From Pyrocephalus nanus (Eukaryota > Chordata > Aves > Passeriformes > Tyrannidae): a DNA stretch of 64,000 nucleotides. The translations under genes were made by a program, and so were the position numbers. Below the pieces are notes generated by a model. The model saw only the letters and a list, made by a program, of their open reading frames with translations, was not told the origin of the DNA and searched no databases. Numbering within the stretch: the stretch's first letter is position 1; the number at the start of each line of letters is the position of its first letter. Shown here one piece after another: positions 40,616-52,419 of the stretch. The DNA is taken from contig CM076259.1 of NCBI GenBank assembly GCA_038380795.1, positions 24,658,977-24,722,976 of the forward strand, given 5' to 3'.

Positions 40616-41300
40616 GAGGTTAGTCCCAAAAGAGGTTCGCCTCCCCTCCTGCCTTGCCCACCTCCCCCCAACCTCACGCTGGGTGACAAAAATCTTGCTC
40701 TTCTCCTCAGACCACCGCCCGTGTCCCGCTCCCGGGGAGCAACATCGGGGGTCCTGTACAGCGTCCAGCCAGAGAAGTAAACATTAATCCCCACCAGATG
40801 TTGGGCTGCTCCTGTGGCAGAGGAAGGTCAGGGTGAAAAGAGGCTCCCCAGCCAGCAGCAGCAGCGATCATAGCCTGAGCCCGGAAGGGTTCTCATCAGA
40901 GGGAAGTGGGTGGTGGATGGGTGCCCGCATCAGAGCTGGCAAATTGGGGGCAGGAGGTGGAGGGGCGATGTCTTGCCCTCAGCGCAGTCCCGGGACCCTC
41001 CACGGCCACCTTCTGGGTTTCGTCAGTTGCGCTGTCGCCACTTCCAGCAGAAAGCGTCCCAGTCTGGTCGTCCTCCTCTTGGCTTTCGGAGGAGACTGGA
41101 AGTTCAAACGGACTAATGAAAAGGGACCGGGGAAGAGTCTGCACAAGGCTCCTCTTTGGCTCCCCCCCTTCCCCTCCTCCTGCCTTTGGACAGTTAGAGG
41201 AATGAGAAACCAGCTTCCTGTCCTGACTCCCGCTCACTCGCTCTCTCCTTTCCCCCGTTTTACAAATCCTAGGATTATCCAGCTCAAAAAAATGCTGAAA
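40616..41300 (-). other. ARHGAP31: ARHGAP31 5' UTR and core promoter region (boundary unknown)
   Basis: Sequence immediately upstream of the start codon in gene orientation. The leader must occupy part of this interval, but no TATA box or other landmark fixes the transcription start, so the right-hand limit is arbitrary. The leader may carry a short upstream ORF at 40707-40784. The GC-rich, TATA-less character fits a dispersed CpG-island promoter. Confidence 0.55.
40707..40784 (-). other. Possible upstream ORF in the ARHGAP31 leader
   Basis: A 25-codon ORF begins at ATG 40782-40784 (minus strand), has a second in-frame ATG at 40743-40745, and ends at TGA 40707-40709. It closes 91 bases before the main start codon, in a different frame. 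Both ATGs are in weak context. It matters only if transcription starts beyond 40784, which cannot be determined here. The peptide has no recognisable domain. Confidence 0.4.
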
Positions 41301-41347
41301 GGAAGTTAGCTGAGGAGGGGGGCGGAGGACGGTTTTTGGCAGTAAAA

Positions 41348-41363
41348 TGTGTGTGTGTGTGCG
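41348..41363. repeat. (TG)n short microsatellite
   Basis: GTGTGTGTGTGTGCGTG within the CpG-island region upstream of ARHGAP31 exon 1. Confidence 0.85.
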
Positions 41364-41702
41364 TGAGAGGCTGAGGGAAGGCAGGGAAAGGAGTTGGGGG
41401 ACAGGGATGGGGACAGGGGGAGGAAGAGGGAAAATTCGTCCTGACGGTCGGCAGATAACGGACTGCCTGAGAGGAAATCAGTGCGAGCCGGGACGCAGCC
41501 TGTGGAGCGGTCACGCTTCCTGCTCTACCAACGCTCAGCTCTGCAAAGGCCCGAGGAGGGTCCAGCGAGGAGGAGAGAGATCAGGAGCCTGTCCAGTAAA
41601 TCCCTGCCTCTGTTCATCTTGTTCTTCGTCACGAGGCGGCTTCCTGCCCTCAAACACGACTCTGTGACTTCAGGATTTGCCTTCCCCTGCAGCGGTGCAG
41701 GC

Positions 41703-41797
41703 TGGAGCTACGGAAGCTCAAGAAGTGGGCTGAAAGTTGGGAAATTAAAAAGAGGGGGGAGGAGGGAAACCTTCAGCTCCCTCCTCCCCGGCAAGCA
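41703..41797. repeat. Diverged direct repeat, copy B
   Basis: It begins GGAGCTACGGAAG, passes through TTGGGAAATTAAA and a G-rich stretch, and ends CTCCCTCCTCCCCGGCAAGC, matching copy A at 38974-39064 in the same orientation. The similarity stops on both sides. Origin as a dispersed repeat or as a local duplication cannot be decided from this window. Confidence 0.7.
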
Positions 41798-42597
41798 GAA
41801 ACAGATGCTGTTCGGGCATCTAAGTTCACATACTTTTGAGTGAGCTCCCAAAAAAGGCTCCCCTTCACCAACAAAGGGGTTTAGATAAGGAGCTGAAATG
41901 ACTCAGTAGCAGCAAGAAGGGAAACGGGATAGGTCTGCCTTCAGGCCGTGAGTCTTGTCTGTGTCATCTCGCCCCTCTCCCTCACGAACCACTTTTCTAG
42001 TCCACTTTTCAGTGCATGCCTACCTCTGCTCATAGGAGCAGTCACTTGCACTTACTCCACATTTTTTTATCCTGGAAATTCAGACTTTTTTGCAGGGCTG
42101 TGTATGCCCACCAGCATACCTAGGGAGGAAAAACTGACTCTGCTAAGTCTTCACTGATCCCTCTTCACTGTGCCAAATGTTGCTGTGTGGGTCTGGGTGG
42201 AAAAATAAACAAACAAACGAAAAACAGGAAATTGCAGCTTTTCACCAAAAATCAGACAAAAGACAAGGAGAGTAATTTGGGTTCAAAGGAAAACTCTCCA
42301 GGAACAGGGCAAAGGAGTCACTTAACCCACCTCCCTCCACAACCCTGGACTCTGCACCCTGGCACAGTGGACAAACCCCATCTCCTCCCATAGACCTCTA
42401 CAAACTCACCACTGCACCCCTTTATTTTCAGAGTCATTTTTCAGAAAAATCAAGGCTGTCTGTGATCTGACCACCACCAAAATCAATTCAGGTTCTGTCT
42501 GTTGATATGGTGACTTTTGTTTTCTTTAGAAGTGTTGGATGTTATCACTTTACACGCAAGAAAAACAACGGAGAGCCCTAGTAAAGGACCTTGCACA

Positions 42598-42715
42598 ATT
42601 ATAACTCCTATTGTACAGTTTATCACTGCAATTATCATAATTATCCCCATTTTACAGCTTGATGACTGACGAGTTGAGGGGAAAATGATTTGCTGAAAGT
42701 GTCATAGAGATGTTT
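42598..42715. repeat. Possible MIR-like ancient SINE relic
   Basis: ATTATCCCCATTTTACAGCT followed by GATGACTGACGAGTTGAGG and then ATTTGCTGAAAGTGTCA resembles the MIR core in plus orientation with strong divergence. The CCCCATTTTACAG core is the most convincing part. Identified by eye only. Confidence 0.4.
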
Positions 42716-44354
42716 GGCCTGCCATATCCCTGTCTTCTGCTCCCAGGCTAAGGAGGAAACTGACCTCTCACCACCAGACCAATGGTTGTTCTCAGGAATC
42801 CTCAGTCCTCATGAAACACTTAAAACTTCCTTGAATTTATTCTGGGCTTCTCACACCACATTGATGTTGAGTCAGCGCACGGAATCCCTCCCAGTCCCAG
42901 CATGCCGCCAAAGCCATCGCGTGCCACGGTGCATCCTGCCTGCCTGCCAAGGGCAGACTTCAGACGGGTTGGACAGACAACAGGATGCTCAGACCTGGAT
43001 GTCTTGTCAGGCCATCCTCCCACTGCCCAGGTGGTTGGCTGCCTTCTGTAAGAAGATAAAGCCCTCTTCTTGCCCTCTTGTGGAGCAGGCATGTCCTCCT
43101 GCAGATGCCAGCCCTCTCCCGCATGGCTGAGTTTCAGCACTGGACCAGCAGTGGGAAAAGAGGTTCACCACAGCAAAGAACCATACTATCTTCTTTGAAG
43201 TTCTGCAGACCCTTTTCTCCACAAACCAAAAAGGATGTTTGACCTCTCTGTGCTGGTCTCCTCTGTTGCTCTACATAAGATGGAGGTCACATCACTAACA
43301 GGGTCTGTGTCCACAGCCTTCACCTGGGCTTTCTGCCTGGTGACCCACTGTACCACACTCCTGTCTCACCTCCACTGCACTGCCTCACCCTAGATATGGT
43401 TTTCCACTCCTCCATTGCAAGTTTATCCAAGCAGGATGTCTGCAAAAGAGGATGGCTTCATTTTTAAAAAAATAAATGTAATAAATAAAATTAACCCCTG
43501 CATGTATAGAGTTTCCTTGTGTCATCGGCAAGGGAGCTATGGCCTCAAGGGCAGTGGGGAGAATCCTATGCAGCATGGAACCTCTCTTCTCCCTTGCACA
43601 GTCCTGATCCAAAGCCCACAGGCCCAGAGCATGGGCACTCAGCAGCACTGCTGGGTCAGCTCATCACCCTCACACCTTGGTATTTCTTACAGGCCAGTAG
43701 GCATTTTCGGTTGGAAGCACCATTTCTTGGAGTTGGCTCTGTGGCCGTTGCCTGCAGCCACTGAGGGAGGTGCCAACTTTGGAAGCCACGGTGGTGGGTC
43801 TCAGTGATCGATGAACACTGCAGAAATTGTGTGCTGCTGTCTGATTTTGATTATCTGGGGACTGTGCTCTGCTGCCTGACCCCAGCCAGGACACTGGACC
43901 ATGACTGTCCAGAGACAGGCTGTAGGATCCACCAGCAGCCATTGCCACCTGAGTGCTGTGGTGGGGAAAGGAGAGAGACTACCACCCTATGACAAGAAAA
44001 AGCAGTATTTGAAGCACAAGTAAAGAAGAGGAGCTAGAAAGAAAACAGGGAACATTCTTACTTTATTCACAGAGGCTCTTTCAGGCTCCGTAGATTTTGC
44101 TTTCCCTGATGCCTTGTGCTGATGCCCAGCTCCTCATTCCCACAGAGGAAAAAGTGAGATGGAGAAAGGAAATGGCATGACAAGCGAGGTGAAAGAGGCA
44201 TGTGCTGCAGTGAGTGAAAGACGATATGAGGAGCTCCAGGAGAGATCTTGCCAGGCAGGCTGCTTTACTGGGGTGGCTTTTCCCGTGCCAGGGTGAGGTT
44301 CAGCAAGAGGACAGAGGGGAGGTCACTGCAGGATTGCCTAGGGATCCTGTGGCC

Positions 44355-44384
44355 AGGAGGAGAAGGAGGAGGAGGAGGAGAAGG
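44355..44384. repeat. (GGA)n-like purine tract
   Basis: A 30-base all-purine run of AGG/GGA units. On the minus strand it reads as a run of leucine codons in a spurious open frame, which should not be taken as a signal peptide or membrane segment. Confidence 0.9.
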
Positions 44385-46173
44385 TCAGGCAAGGTGAGCG
44401 TGAGCCAAACAAGGGAGGCTTTACAAACAAAGCACTTCATATCGGAGCCTGAAATCAGTGCTGAGCCAAGGGATTTTTCTGAGGGAAAGAGGCGATGTTC
44501 TCCTTCAGAAAGGAAAAAATAAGAAGTCTGGATTTGCGCAACCCAGGTCTCTGCACTAGTTTGAGTGAGCAGGGCTAAGGAGTAAGCCAGTGTCCCTCCT
44601 GGAAAAGCTTTCACAGACAAGATCAGGCAAAGCTGAAGAGGAAAAGAGCTCAGGGAAAAAGTATGGAAAGGAAAGCAGAGTTCAAAGCTGAAACAGATGG
44701 AAAAGAAGGGGGAATTTCTCTCCCTCCTAAAAAAAATAGAAAAAGAAAAAAGTGAGTCTGCAGAATAAGAGCAACACAAAGCCAAGCCAGAGCTCTCCTA
44801 ACAGTCATCTCCCTGTAACGATTCCTTCCTTGTCTTTGCTGTCGTATGCACACTGTGATGGCCAGCTGCCTCATGGTACCGCAGCCAAAATCTTGAAGCC
44901 ATGGCCCACGACATTACTTTAATTCCTTCCCTTTGAAACTGTAAATATAGGTCAGGACTTTAGGTTAGTCACAAAGGCCTCCCTGTCAGCAAGGGCCACA
45001 GGTTCACACAGGAACGTGTGGCACCTCCCCAGCCCGCTTCACTGCTAATCGGCGGTGCCTCACCCACCCTTCGGCTTGAGAACGGATGTGGTGAGCCAGT
45101 GCTGTGTGTCAATGAACACAGTACGGATAACTACTGTACAGTTCTCTCTGTTCTCACAGGCAAGGTATTGGTGACACCCAAAGCAATCAGAGAGCCCAGG
45201 GAACAGCTTTGGTCATTAGGTCTAAGTATTTCTTCCCCTTGCAAGAGTTGGGGGCCACGGCAGAGGCGTTGCACAGGCTATTTCTGGGCACCCATGTCTC
45301 CCCTCCCTGATGCATTTCCTTCACTGTGTTTGAGCTCTTTCCTATCTATGGCCTCTAAATCTCCATCTGCCAGGCGCCACTCAGCACAGAAGAGGGGGCG
45401 TGGAAGACCCAGGGAGGGGGAGATCTGAGCCCCTAAAAATAGCCCTGCCAAGTACGTCTGTTTTCCTGACACAGACAGTTCATTGTTAGACTCTGACACG
45501 GCAGTTCACCCTCCCTCCCCACCCCTCAACATACTCTCTTTCCTCTCCTGCCTCTCTCCAGCCCAGTTTCCTGTCTACTCCCATCTCTGTAGCCAAAGCC
45601 GGAGAGTATTGTGAAGCCAAAGGCTGGGGTGAAGGCTTTTGTTTCTCTAAGTACATTTCAAACCACAGACTATGGGGTTGACCCTTGGCACAGGGCACCT
45701 ACCAGTCTTTGTTCCTAATTTCACCCATTCCCAGCCACACAAGCCCCATGTTCTCAGCTCTCACCTCCCTTTCTGCCTTCCAGAGGACCCTCTTGACCCA
45801 CATCATGACACACCTTGCTCTGTGTGTCTGTCTGCCCTGTGAAACTGTTTTGTTAGCTACTTTGCAGGTCTCGGCACTTCAGTTACAATTGAAGGAGGCA
45901 CCTCACGTGCTACTGATTCTCCTTGCTGCTGGATGCCTGCCCACGACATGACAGTGTAACTAGGAGGTAAACAGTCCTTTGCCCAGAAGGTTCTAGTTAT
46001 GTGCCTTCATCATGATGTGATATCAATCATGTCAATGGCAATCAGAAAATAAATGGAATGCCCCTTCTACCAGGAAGGTACTTTTTTCCCTCTTTGCTGG
46101 TTAGGGCATAGGGCAAGGATTTTTGGCCAGAGAACCAGATGTACTCACTGATATATTGGAGCAGACATATTTA

Positions 46174-46232
46174 CAGAATCACAGAATATTCTGAGTTGGC
46201 CACCTCCTTGATTATTGTCCCAGATGAAACGA
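46174..46232 (-). mobile_element. CR1 3' end fragment, minus orientation
   Basis: ACAGAATCACAGAATATTCT followed by GAGTTGG is the reverse complement of a CR1 3' end with its 8-base terminal repeats. It then breaks down through TGATTATTGTCCCAG. Only the last ~60 bases of the element are recognisable. Confidence 0.75.
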
Positions 46233-46249
46233 AATCTGAGGTACATAAG

Positions 46250-46375
46250 ACACATAGATGTGATGCTTAGGGATATGGTTTAGTACTGGACTTGGCAGTG
46301 CTTTGTTAATGGTTGGACTCAATTATCTTAAAGGTCTTTTCCAACCTAAATGATTTTATGATTCTAAGTAGCCTA
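46250..46375 (+). mobile_element. CR1 3' end fragment, plus orientation
   Basis: The words ATGCTTAGGGATATGGTTTA, TTGGCAGTGCTTTGTTAATG, GTTGGACTCAATTATCTTAA, AGGTCTTTTCCAACCTAAAT and GATTTTATGATTCTA follow the CR1 3' UTR to its end. The fragment lies back to back with the minus-orientation fragment at 46174-46232. Confidence 0.9.
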
Positions 46376-49300
46376 AAATAGCATGATATTTAGTACTGAC
46401 CATACACAGCACAACTACAAAATGTGAAAATATGTTTTTAGCCAGATTGCCTTCTTTTATTTTTCACAGTCATTTCAGAGACATCTTACATACAGAAAAC
46501 AAGATGAGGAACATATCTCCATTCCCTTTCTCAGAGCACAAACTTGTCTGAACCATTTTTATTGACGTTTGCCTAATTCTGTGTTTGTCCAGCATCTAGC
46601 ATGGAGGATCCCTAATTCTTGACTGGGATCTCCAATTGTTTGTTATTTAAACAACATAAAGACCGTTACAGAAAGGGTTTGTGTCTCTCTGTGTACAACT
46701 TTATTGATAGCTCAATAATGCATGATAGTGTTATAAAGCAAACTTTCAAAGAAAAAAGAATCTATCAGACAAGCCACAGAGCTAGCAAAATATTCCTTCA
46801 TCTCAGAGGCATGTTCTGAATCTTCTCCAAGTATCTTACCAATGAGATGACCCATTTGGTGAGGCAGGAAGACCACAAACCTCACATGATGGAGCCATTT
46901 CAAAATCACAGAGGCCTTTTCAAGAGCATCCTGCCAGCAATTTTTAGGATAACATGGAAGAGGCGCTGGCAACTCTATGCTGAGTATAAGCAAAGTAGTA
47001 TTGCATAGAGAGATTTGATTTCTTCAAACATTGCATCAATGCAAATAACAAAAATAAGGATTCACACCAAACCACATAATGTTTTTCCTGCTTTTTCCCT
47101 CCTGACCAGCTAAGCAAAGAGGAATACAGAAATTAAACAACTTGCTTAAAACTACATTGTGACTCTACAGCAAAGCAAAAAGCCAAATCAACAGCACCTG
47201 CAAACAAGGCAAATGCCTTAATCATAAGCTCATTTCTTCTCGTGTCTTACCAGACTGAACACAAGTGATAACCAGGATTCTCAAGCACAGATAGAGAAAA
47301 CTCAGCTCATTGGGGAAGAAAATCCTGAGGAGATCTATCTATCCCTTCACACACCCACTGCTTAGTCACTATGTCCAGCAGCTTTACTATCACAGTCTAA
47401 GGGATAACAGAAGAGTTTCAAGTATCAATCTCTTCCTCCACATTTGCAACCCACTGGTTTTATTGCAGTTTCCCCTGCCCTTTAACCTATAAACACTGTC
47501 CTAACAGTAATGAAAAATCTGTTGAGCCAGAGGCCTATAATGCAAAAAGAGAAACTATTTAGTCATTTAGTGTCTCAATGGTGCCAAACAACACATTAGT
47601 AGTATTCTGTAAAAGATCCTACATATATAATTGCTGATTAGCCCAGCTCACCACCACTCAGAAGACACACCAGCACCCATTTCACTGCCTGTATTTCTAC
47701 TTTCACATGTACCTCTCTTATTATCTGTTCTGCTGATCATGTTTCCATGGGAGAAGGAAGTTGTGGGTTAGCCTGATTGCATAAAAGCAGCAGTCCATTG
47801 CACTTGCATTATTTTAACAGTGATGCAAGGCTAAGAGCTGAGAGATAATCTATATTATAAGAACTACGCTGAAAGGGAGAAAAGAAATGAGTTTAGCAGT
47901 TCACTCAAGCAATCATCCATTTTGATCACTTTCTGTAGAAGATAAGGGCAGTTTCATAATAATCTTTTTTTCAGTTGGGAAAAAAAGGCAACAAATAGCT
48001 CAGGGGATGCTCACTATTTTAGGGATAAAAGCTAGCCTGTTTCATGCTATTTTTAGAAGTCACTTAAAACTTGACTTCTTTTATTCTGAGGTCTTCTCTT
48101 GATCACTTGCAAGTATCATCTTTTCTATGAGAGAGCTATGTCTTGTTTTAGCACAGGCTTTCAACTAAGATTCCTTTTATTATGCCTGAACATCGACCAC
48201 AAGGATGAGTTCCAATGAAGAATCACCAGCTGTGGTGGTGATCTTCAACTAAGACAGTCTGCTACTTCACCCCTTCTCTGTCTCTAACAAGGCAAAGTAT
48301 GATTTGGCAGCAGGAAGAGGTAAAGAGTGGAAATACAAGTTTGAAAGCCACACGTCCCCTTTGCAAACACCTCTACAAGAGGGCTCTCAGATGTGATGGG
48401 TGGAGTGCTTGCAGCTGTGTCAAGCATGGCCAGGTGTTCCTGCAAGTGGCAGACTCAGGCACGGTTGTTGTTTCTTATTTCTACTCACTGAGCTAAATCC
48501 CCGTAGGAAATGCACTGGTGGGTCTGCACAAATGATCTACTATTGTCCTCTCTGCAAGGCTGATCATATCCCCTCTTCCTTCTAAGGTTTTTCTTCCTGC
48601 CTTGCATCACACCTCTCTTAATGGTCAGGCATGTGCCTAGGTTAAGTGGAAAAACAACTTGCCTTTCTACTGTGCTCTCAAATGCTGAAGGTACTGAGCA
48701 GGAAAATCAGCTATGTGGGGAGATTCCTTCTGCCTGAGATTTAAGTATCCCCTCTCTCAGGATGCATAATGTTAAAGCTCTCCATATACTCCCTCAGGAA
48801 AAGCCACATTTCTCCTTTAACATTTCCTTACCTGTGTCCTGGCTGTTCTAGCGGAATGTGTTTTCAGTGGGGATGTGCCAAGTTATGGAGGATGTTTTTA
48901 AACTTCTTTGGCACACTTGCTTTCTCTTTTCCTCTGCTTTCAGAAATGTCACCAGTCCTGCAGTGCTGTCAGCAACATTATTTAGTTGGAATCCTACTGA
49001 GTCTCAACACCTCCAGGCAAAGGTGGCACAAAGTTATCCTCTTTCCATCACAGGTCAAAAGGGCTTGGCTTGCCACCACTCGGACACCTCATTGTCTAAA
49101 TCTGTAGTTCAGATTATTTCCTGACTCATGCTGAAGTTATACTGGGTGTGAATTATAGCAGAAAGTACTCAGAAGATTTCAGGCTGGAGCCAGTAATGTT
49201 CTCTCTGTGCTTTGCATTTACTTACACAGCTTAACAGGCTACTCTCATGGCTAGTGTAGCATTGTTGTAGCTGGCCAGTACAAGCGGGACATCTAGAGCC

Positions 49301-50426
49301 CTCTCCTGTGTAACGGGGGTGCTTACAGCAGACCTGGCGTCTTTTCTGTAGACTAGCAAAGTGGTTTTGTCGTCTTAAAAGTAAGCTTTTGCTAAGAAGC
49401 CTGGCTCCCTCAATGCTGCCCTGCTATATTTAGACCCTCTTCTGGTGTGCCCACCCAGTGCTGTTCCCCTTGTTTGTTTCCTACCAAACAATGAGACCTG
49501 AAAGAATTGCTTGGAAAGGAGCCAATGCTCTTGCAAACGAAACTGTCAGGCGGCCAAGCTTTGCTACAGCCCTTTGTAACATACTGTACTGGGAAACGGG
49601 GAGCAATTGTGCCTCTTTGCTTCAACCTCCAGCACGGGCTTTTTACCCTTGCTAAGAGCTATGTGTTATGGCCTGGCCCCAGGGACTGTGTTTGAGGAGG
49701 TGTCAGAAGACAAGGGGGAAATGCCAAGAGGCAACAAAATCAGGATGGCAAGGAGCATTGTAAGATCTGCTCTCTGTTCTCCCTCACCCCTAATCCTGTA
49801 TTCCTGTCAGAATGTATTTCAGTGGCAGGTTGTTCCTGGAAAGCTTTTGCTATCTGCCCTGATTGTAGTGGAAGCTGGTCATGTACATATAGGGTTACAG
49901 GTGCGGTCAGATGCCCTTCTCCCTCAACCCGTTTTTCTTTTCTGTGCTCTTGTGGTGTTTGGCCACCATTCTCCACAACATCAGCACTGTAAGGGAAGCG
50001 AAAAGGCAGCCCCAGCTCTACTGGTGTGCAAAGCAAGAACCACTATAAGATTACTTTTGCTTGTTTTAAACAAATGGAGCCAAAGTAAAAAACAAAGAAG
50101 GAGGGAGAAAACCAAAAACAAACAAAATACCCCACCAGACAGGCAGAGGAGAGAATGAGCAGAAGTTTCTTTTAAGACAGAGACCTCTCTGTCTGCTCCC
50201 TAGCAACCTAAATGATGAGAGCCTGGAAATCACAGATTTTCATCCAAAACTGATTTTGTTCCATACCTTAGGTTCCAACTTTGTTGCTTCTTTTGGCCTT
50301 CTGAGCCAAAATTTCTCTATCCAGTTAAAGGACGTGTATCCCTGAGGGAGATTCCAGGAACATCCTTCAGTTGGATCTGGATTGGGTTTTCCTTTAGACC
50401 CACAAGCATTAGAGAGGTCAGAACTT

Positions 50427-50512
50427 AAAAAAAACAAAACAAAACAAAACCACAGAAAAAAACCAAACCACCAAAACCAAACACACACAAACAAACAAAC
50501 AAACAAAAAACC
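50427..50512. repeat. A/C-rich simple repeat (CAAAA/CAAA)n
   Basis: A tract of CAAAA units, then CCAAACCACC-type sequence, then ACACACAAACAAACAAACAA. It carries no G for long stretches and produces a spurious Lys/Asn/Thr-rich frame on the plus strand. Confidence 0.85.
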
Positions 50513-52390
50513 TGAAAAACCAGATACCAACATTTCCAGCTGGGAAAGAAAGGCGCTGAGCACCAGAATGATAATTTAGGGAAGGAGAAATCTAGAAATG
50601 TATCTGCCTAAACCATATAGGCATCTGCTAGTCCTGCCTGAGAAAAAGGTTGTAAATCTCCTGTAAGGCATAGGGAAGGAGTGCACGTGACCCCAATGCC
50701 ATCATACTCTCACTCCACTGATCACCACATACACACAAATTTAAGAGATGCTGGGACAAATCCAGTGGTTTCAGTTATATAGCATCTTTTTGTAACAGTA
50801 GCAAGTATTTGCAATTTGAAAACAAAACCAACTTTTAAGAACAGCTTAGGAGGAATGCATGCTGGCAGGAAAAATTCAGCTGGGGGAAAAATAAGTAGAT
50901 AATAATATTTTGGCACCATGGGCAAACAACACTGATTTATGGGCATTGTAGCACAAGAGTCTTGGAGAAACTGTGTAGATATATGGAGAGTAAAGGGAAC
51001 AATTCAAGTGTTACAATTCAAGTTTTACAGGTAAGAGGGAGAAATTAATGCAGCAAGGAGAGGCTGCATTTCAGACTGACTCCTTGCAGACAGGGTCTGT
51101 GGGATACAGTGAGCAAGACCCTACACTGTTGCACTTCAACATATCGCAGAAGACAACTTGAATAACTCATATATCCTTAATAAAACTGAAAGAGTCAATT
51201 GGGAATGTCCCTTGTCATAGAAAAAAAGGCCGTTATTAGAAAACCCGGTATGTGTTGGGTTTTCTGGATTGTAATTTTATTGTCGTACATAGCAACTGTC
51301 TTAAAGTCCCAGCTCCTGTAGTCAGGGGATTTCTTGTAAGACTCTCAGATTTCAGTATAAACCACTATCAAAAAAGCTACAGCTATCATTAGTGTACAGG
51401 GAAATTTTAAAGATGCAAACCCTAAAAGCTTGGAAAATTTTGGATGTCAGGCTGAAAAACAAAGGCCTGTCTCTATAGCAGCTCCTGATTTAGTGCACAC
51501 AGGCTGGACAAGAAATGTGCGATCCTCTCGGTTCGTGTTGCAATAAAGAAGGGGGCTATTTCATACTTGCTGTTTATTGCAGAACACAGATCCACTGTGC
51601 TCAATCACTAAAGATCATTATGGAGCCTTAACAGTCAACAGGAAATTATATCCTCATTTTGCCAAATCACTTTATCATGATGCCATTTTGAAAAGACTGT
51701 TCCTCTATTTTGGTGGTTGCTTAGGAGATGCAAGAGGGATTGGTCTGCAGCCACATCCCTCTTCTGGCTCTCCCCAAGAGAGTTCTGCAGCCTCTTACCT
51801 ATAAGAAAGCCACTGGGCAACTGCCTGACTGTCCAAGGAAATTTTACACTTGTGGGCCTTTTGTGACCTGTTGTGGCAGCACAGCTAGGTGGTGGAAGTC
51901 CTGAGCTCCAGCTGAAGGGGAAACAGAAAAAGGAGAATCAGGAGAAGAAGGTGGATTAATGACATTCTGAGAAGCTCAGGGACGGCAATGAAATGGCTGC
52001 TGAGGTGTTACTTATTCTTTGGGGAACTTGGAACAAAAACCTGCGAGTGGAGGTTGGATGGTGGACCCGATTCTGGGAGGAGCCTCTTCTAGAAACTTCT
52101 GTGTAGATGTAAAATGGAGTAGGAGCAATTGGAGGACTGCTGAGGGAAGAATCGTAGCAGCCTTTTTTTTGTGTCTTTAGCTTTAAATGAAATGGATCCT
52201 CCTTTTAGAAAATGAAGCTGTTTGAGAAATGAATGTGAAATTTTGATACACTGTATTAAAGACCTACTCTCACACCAGCAAAGTGAGGCAAGTCGCCAGC
52301 ACAAAGTCTAGGAGAATTTTGCTGAAGTCCAAGAGCTCCTTTCCCTAAAATTTGCATCTTTTTCTGCAAGTTCTAGTAGGCTTGCTTAAA

Positions 52391-52419
52391 TTGATTTATT
52401 ATTTATTATTATTTTGATT
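52391..52419. repeat. (TTA)n-like AT-rich tract
   Basis: ATTTATTATTTATTATTATT, a short AT-only microsatellite-like stretch. Confidence 0.7.

Larger units (their letters stand above)
40530..41830 (-). promoter_or_regulatory. ARHGAP31: CpG island promoter of ARHGAP31
   Basis: CpG dinucleotides occur at many times the density of the flanking DNA (for example seven within 40981-41040 and several within 41461-41520), with high G+C content. The cluster covers coding exon 1 and extends about 1.2 kb upstream of it. No other gene start was recognised here, so it most likely drives ARHGAP31 leftwards, although bidirectional transcription is common at such islands. A TGACTCA AP-1 type site lies just outside at 41899-41905. 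Confidence 0.8.
41831..46173. other. Intergenic DNA upstream of ARHGAP31
   Basis: No exon, RNA gene or intact mobile element was recognised. Contents noted are a TGACTCA site at 41899-41905, a possible MIR-like relic near 42.6 kb, a CpG-bearing patch at about 42870-42970, a purine-rich GGA tract at 44355-44384, and a small CpG cluster near 45.0-45.1 kb. Open frames are short and without domains. Confidence 0.7.

Noticed and set aside
44300..44785. 161-codon minus-strand frame with a run of leucines resembling a signal or membrane segment
   Set aside because: The leucine run is the complement of the GGA-type purine tract at 44355-44384, and the rest has no family similarity.
49607..50158. 183-codon open frame on the plus strand
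   Set aside because: No recognisable domain. The 3' part runs into an A-rich Lys/Asn/Gln stretch typical of low complexity. No promoter or splice context was seen.
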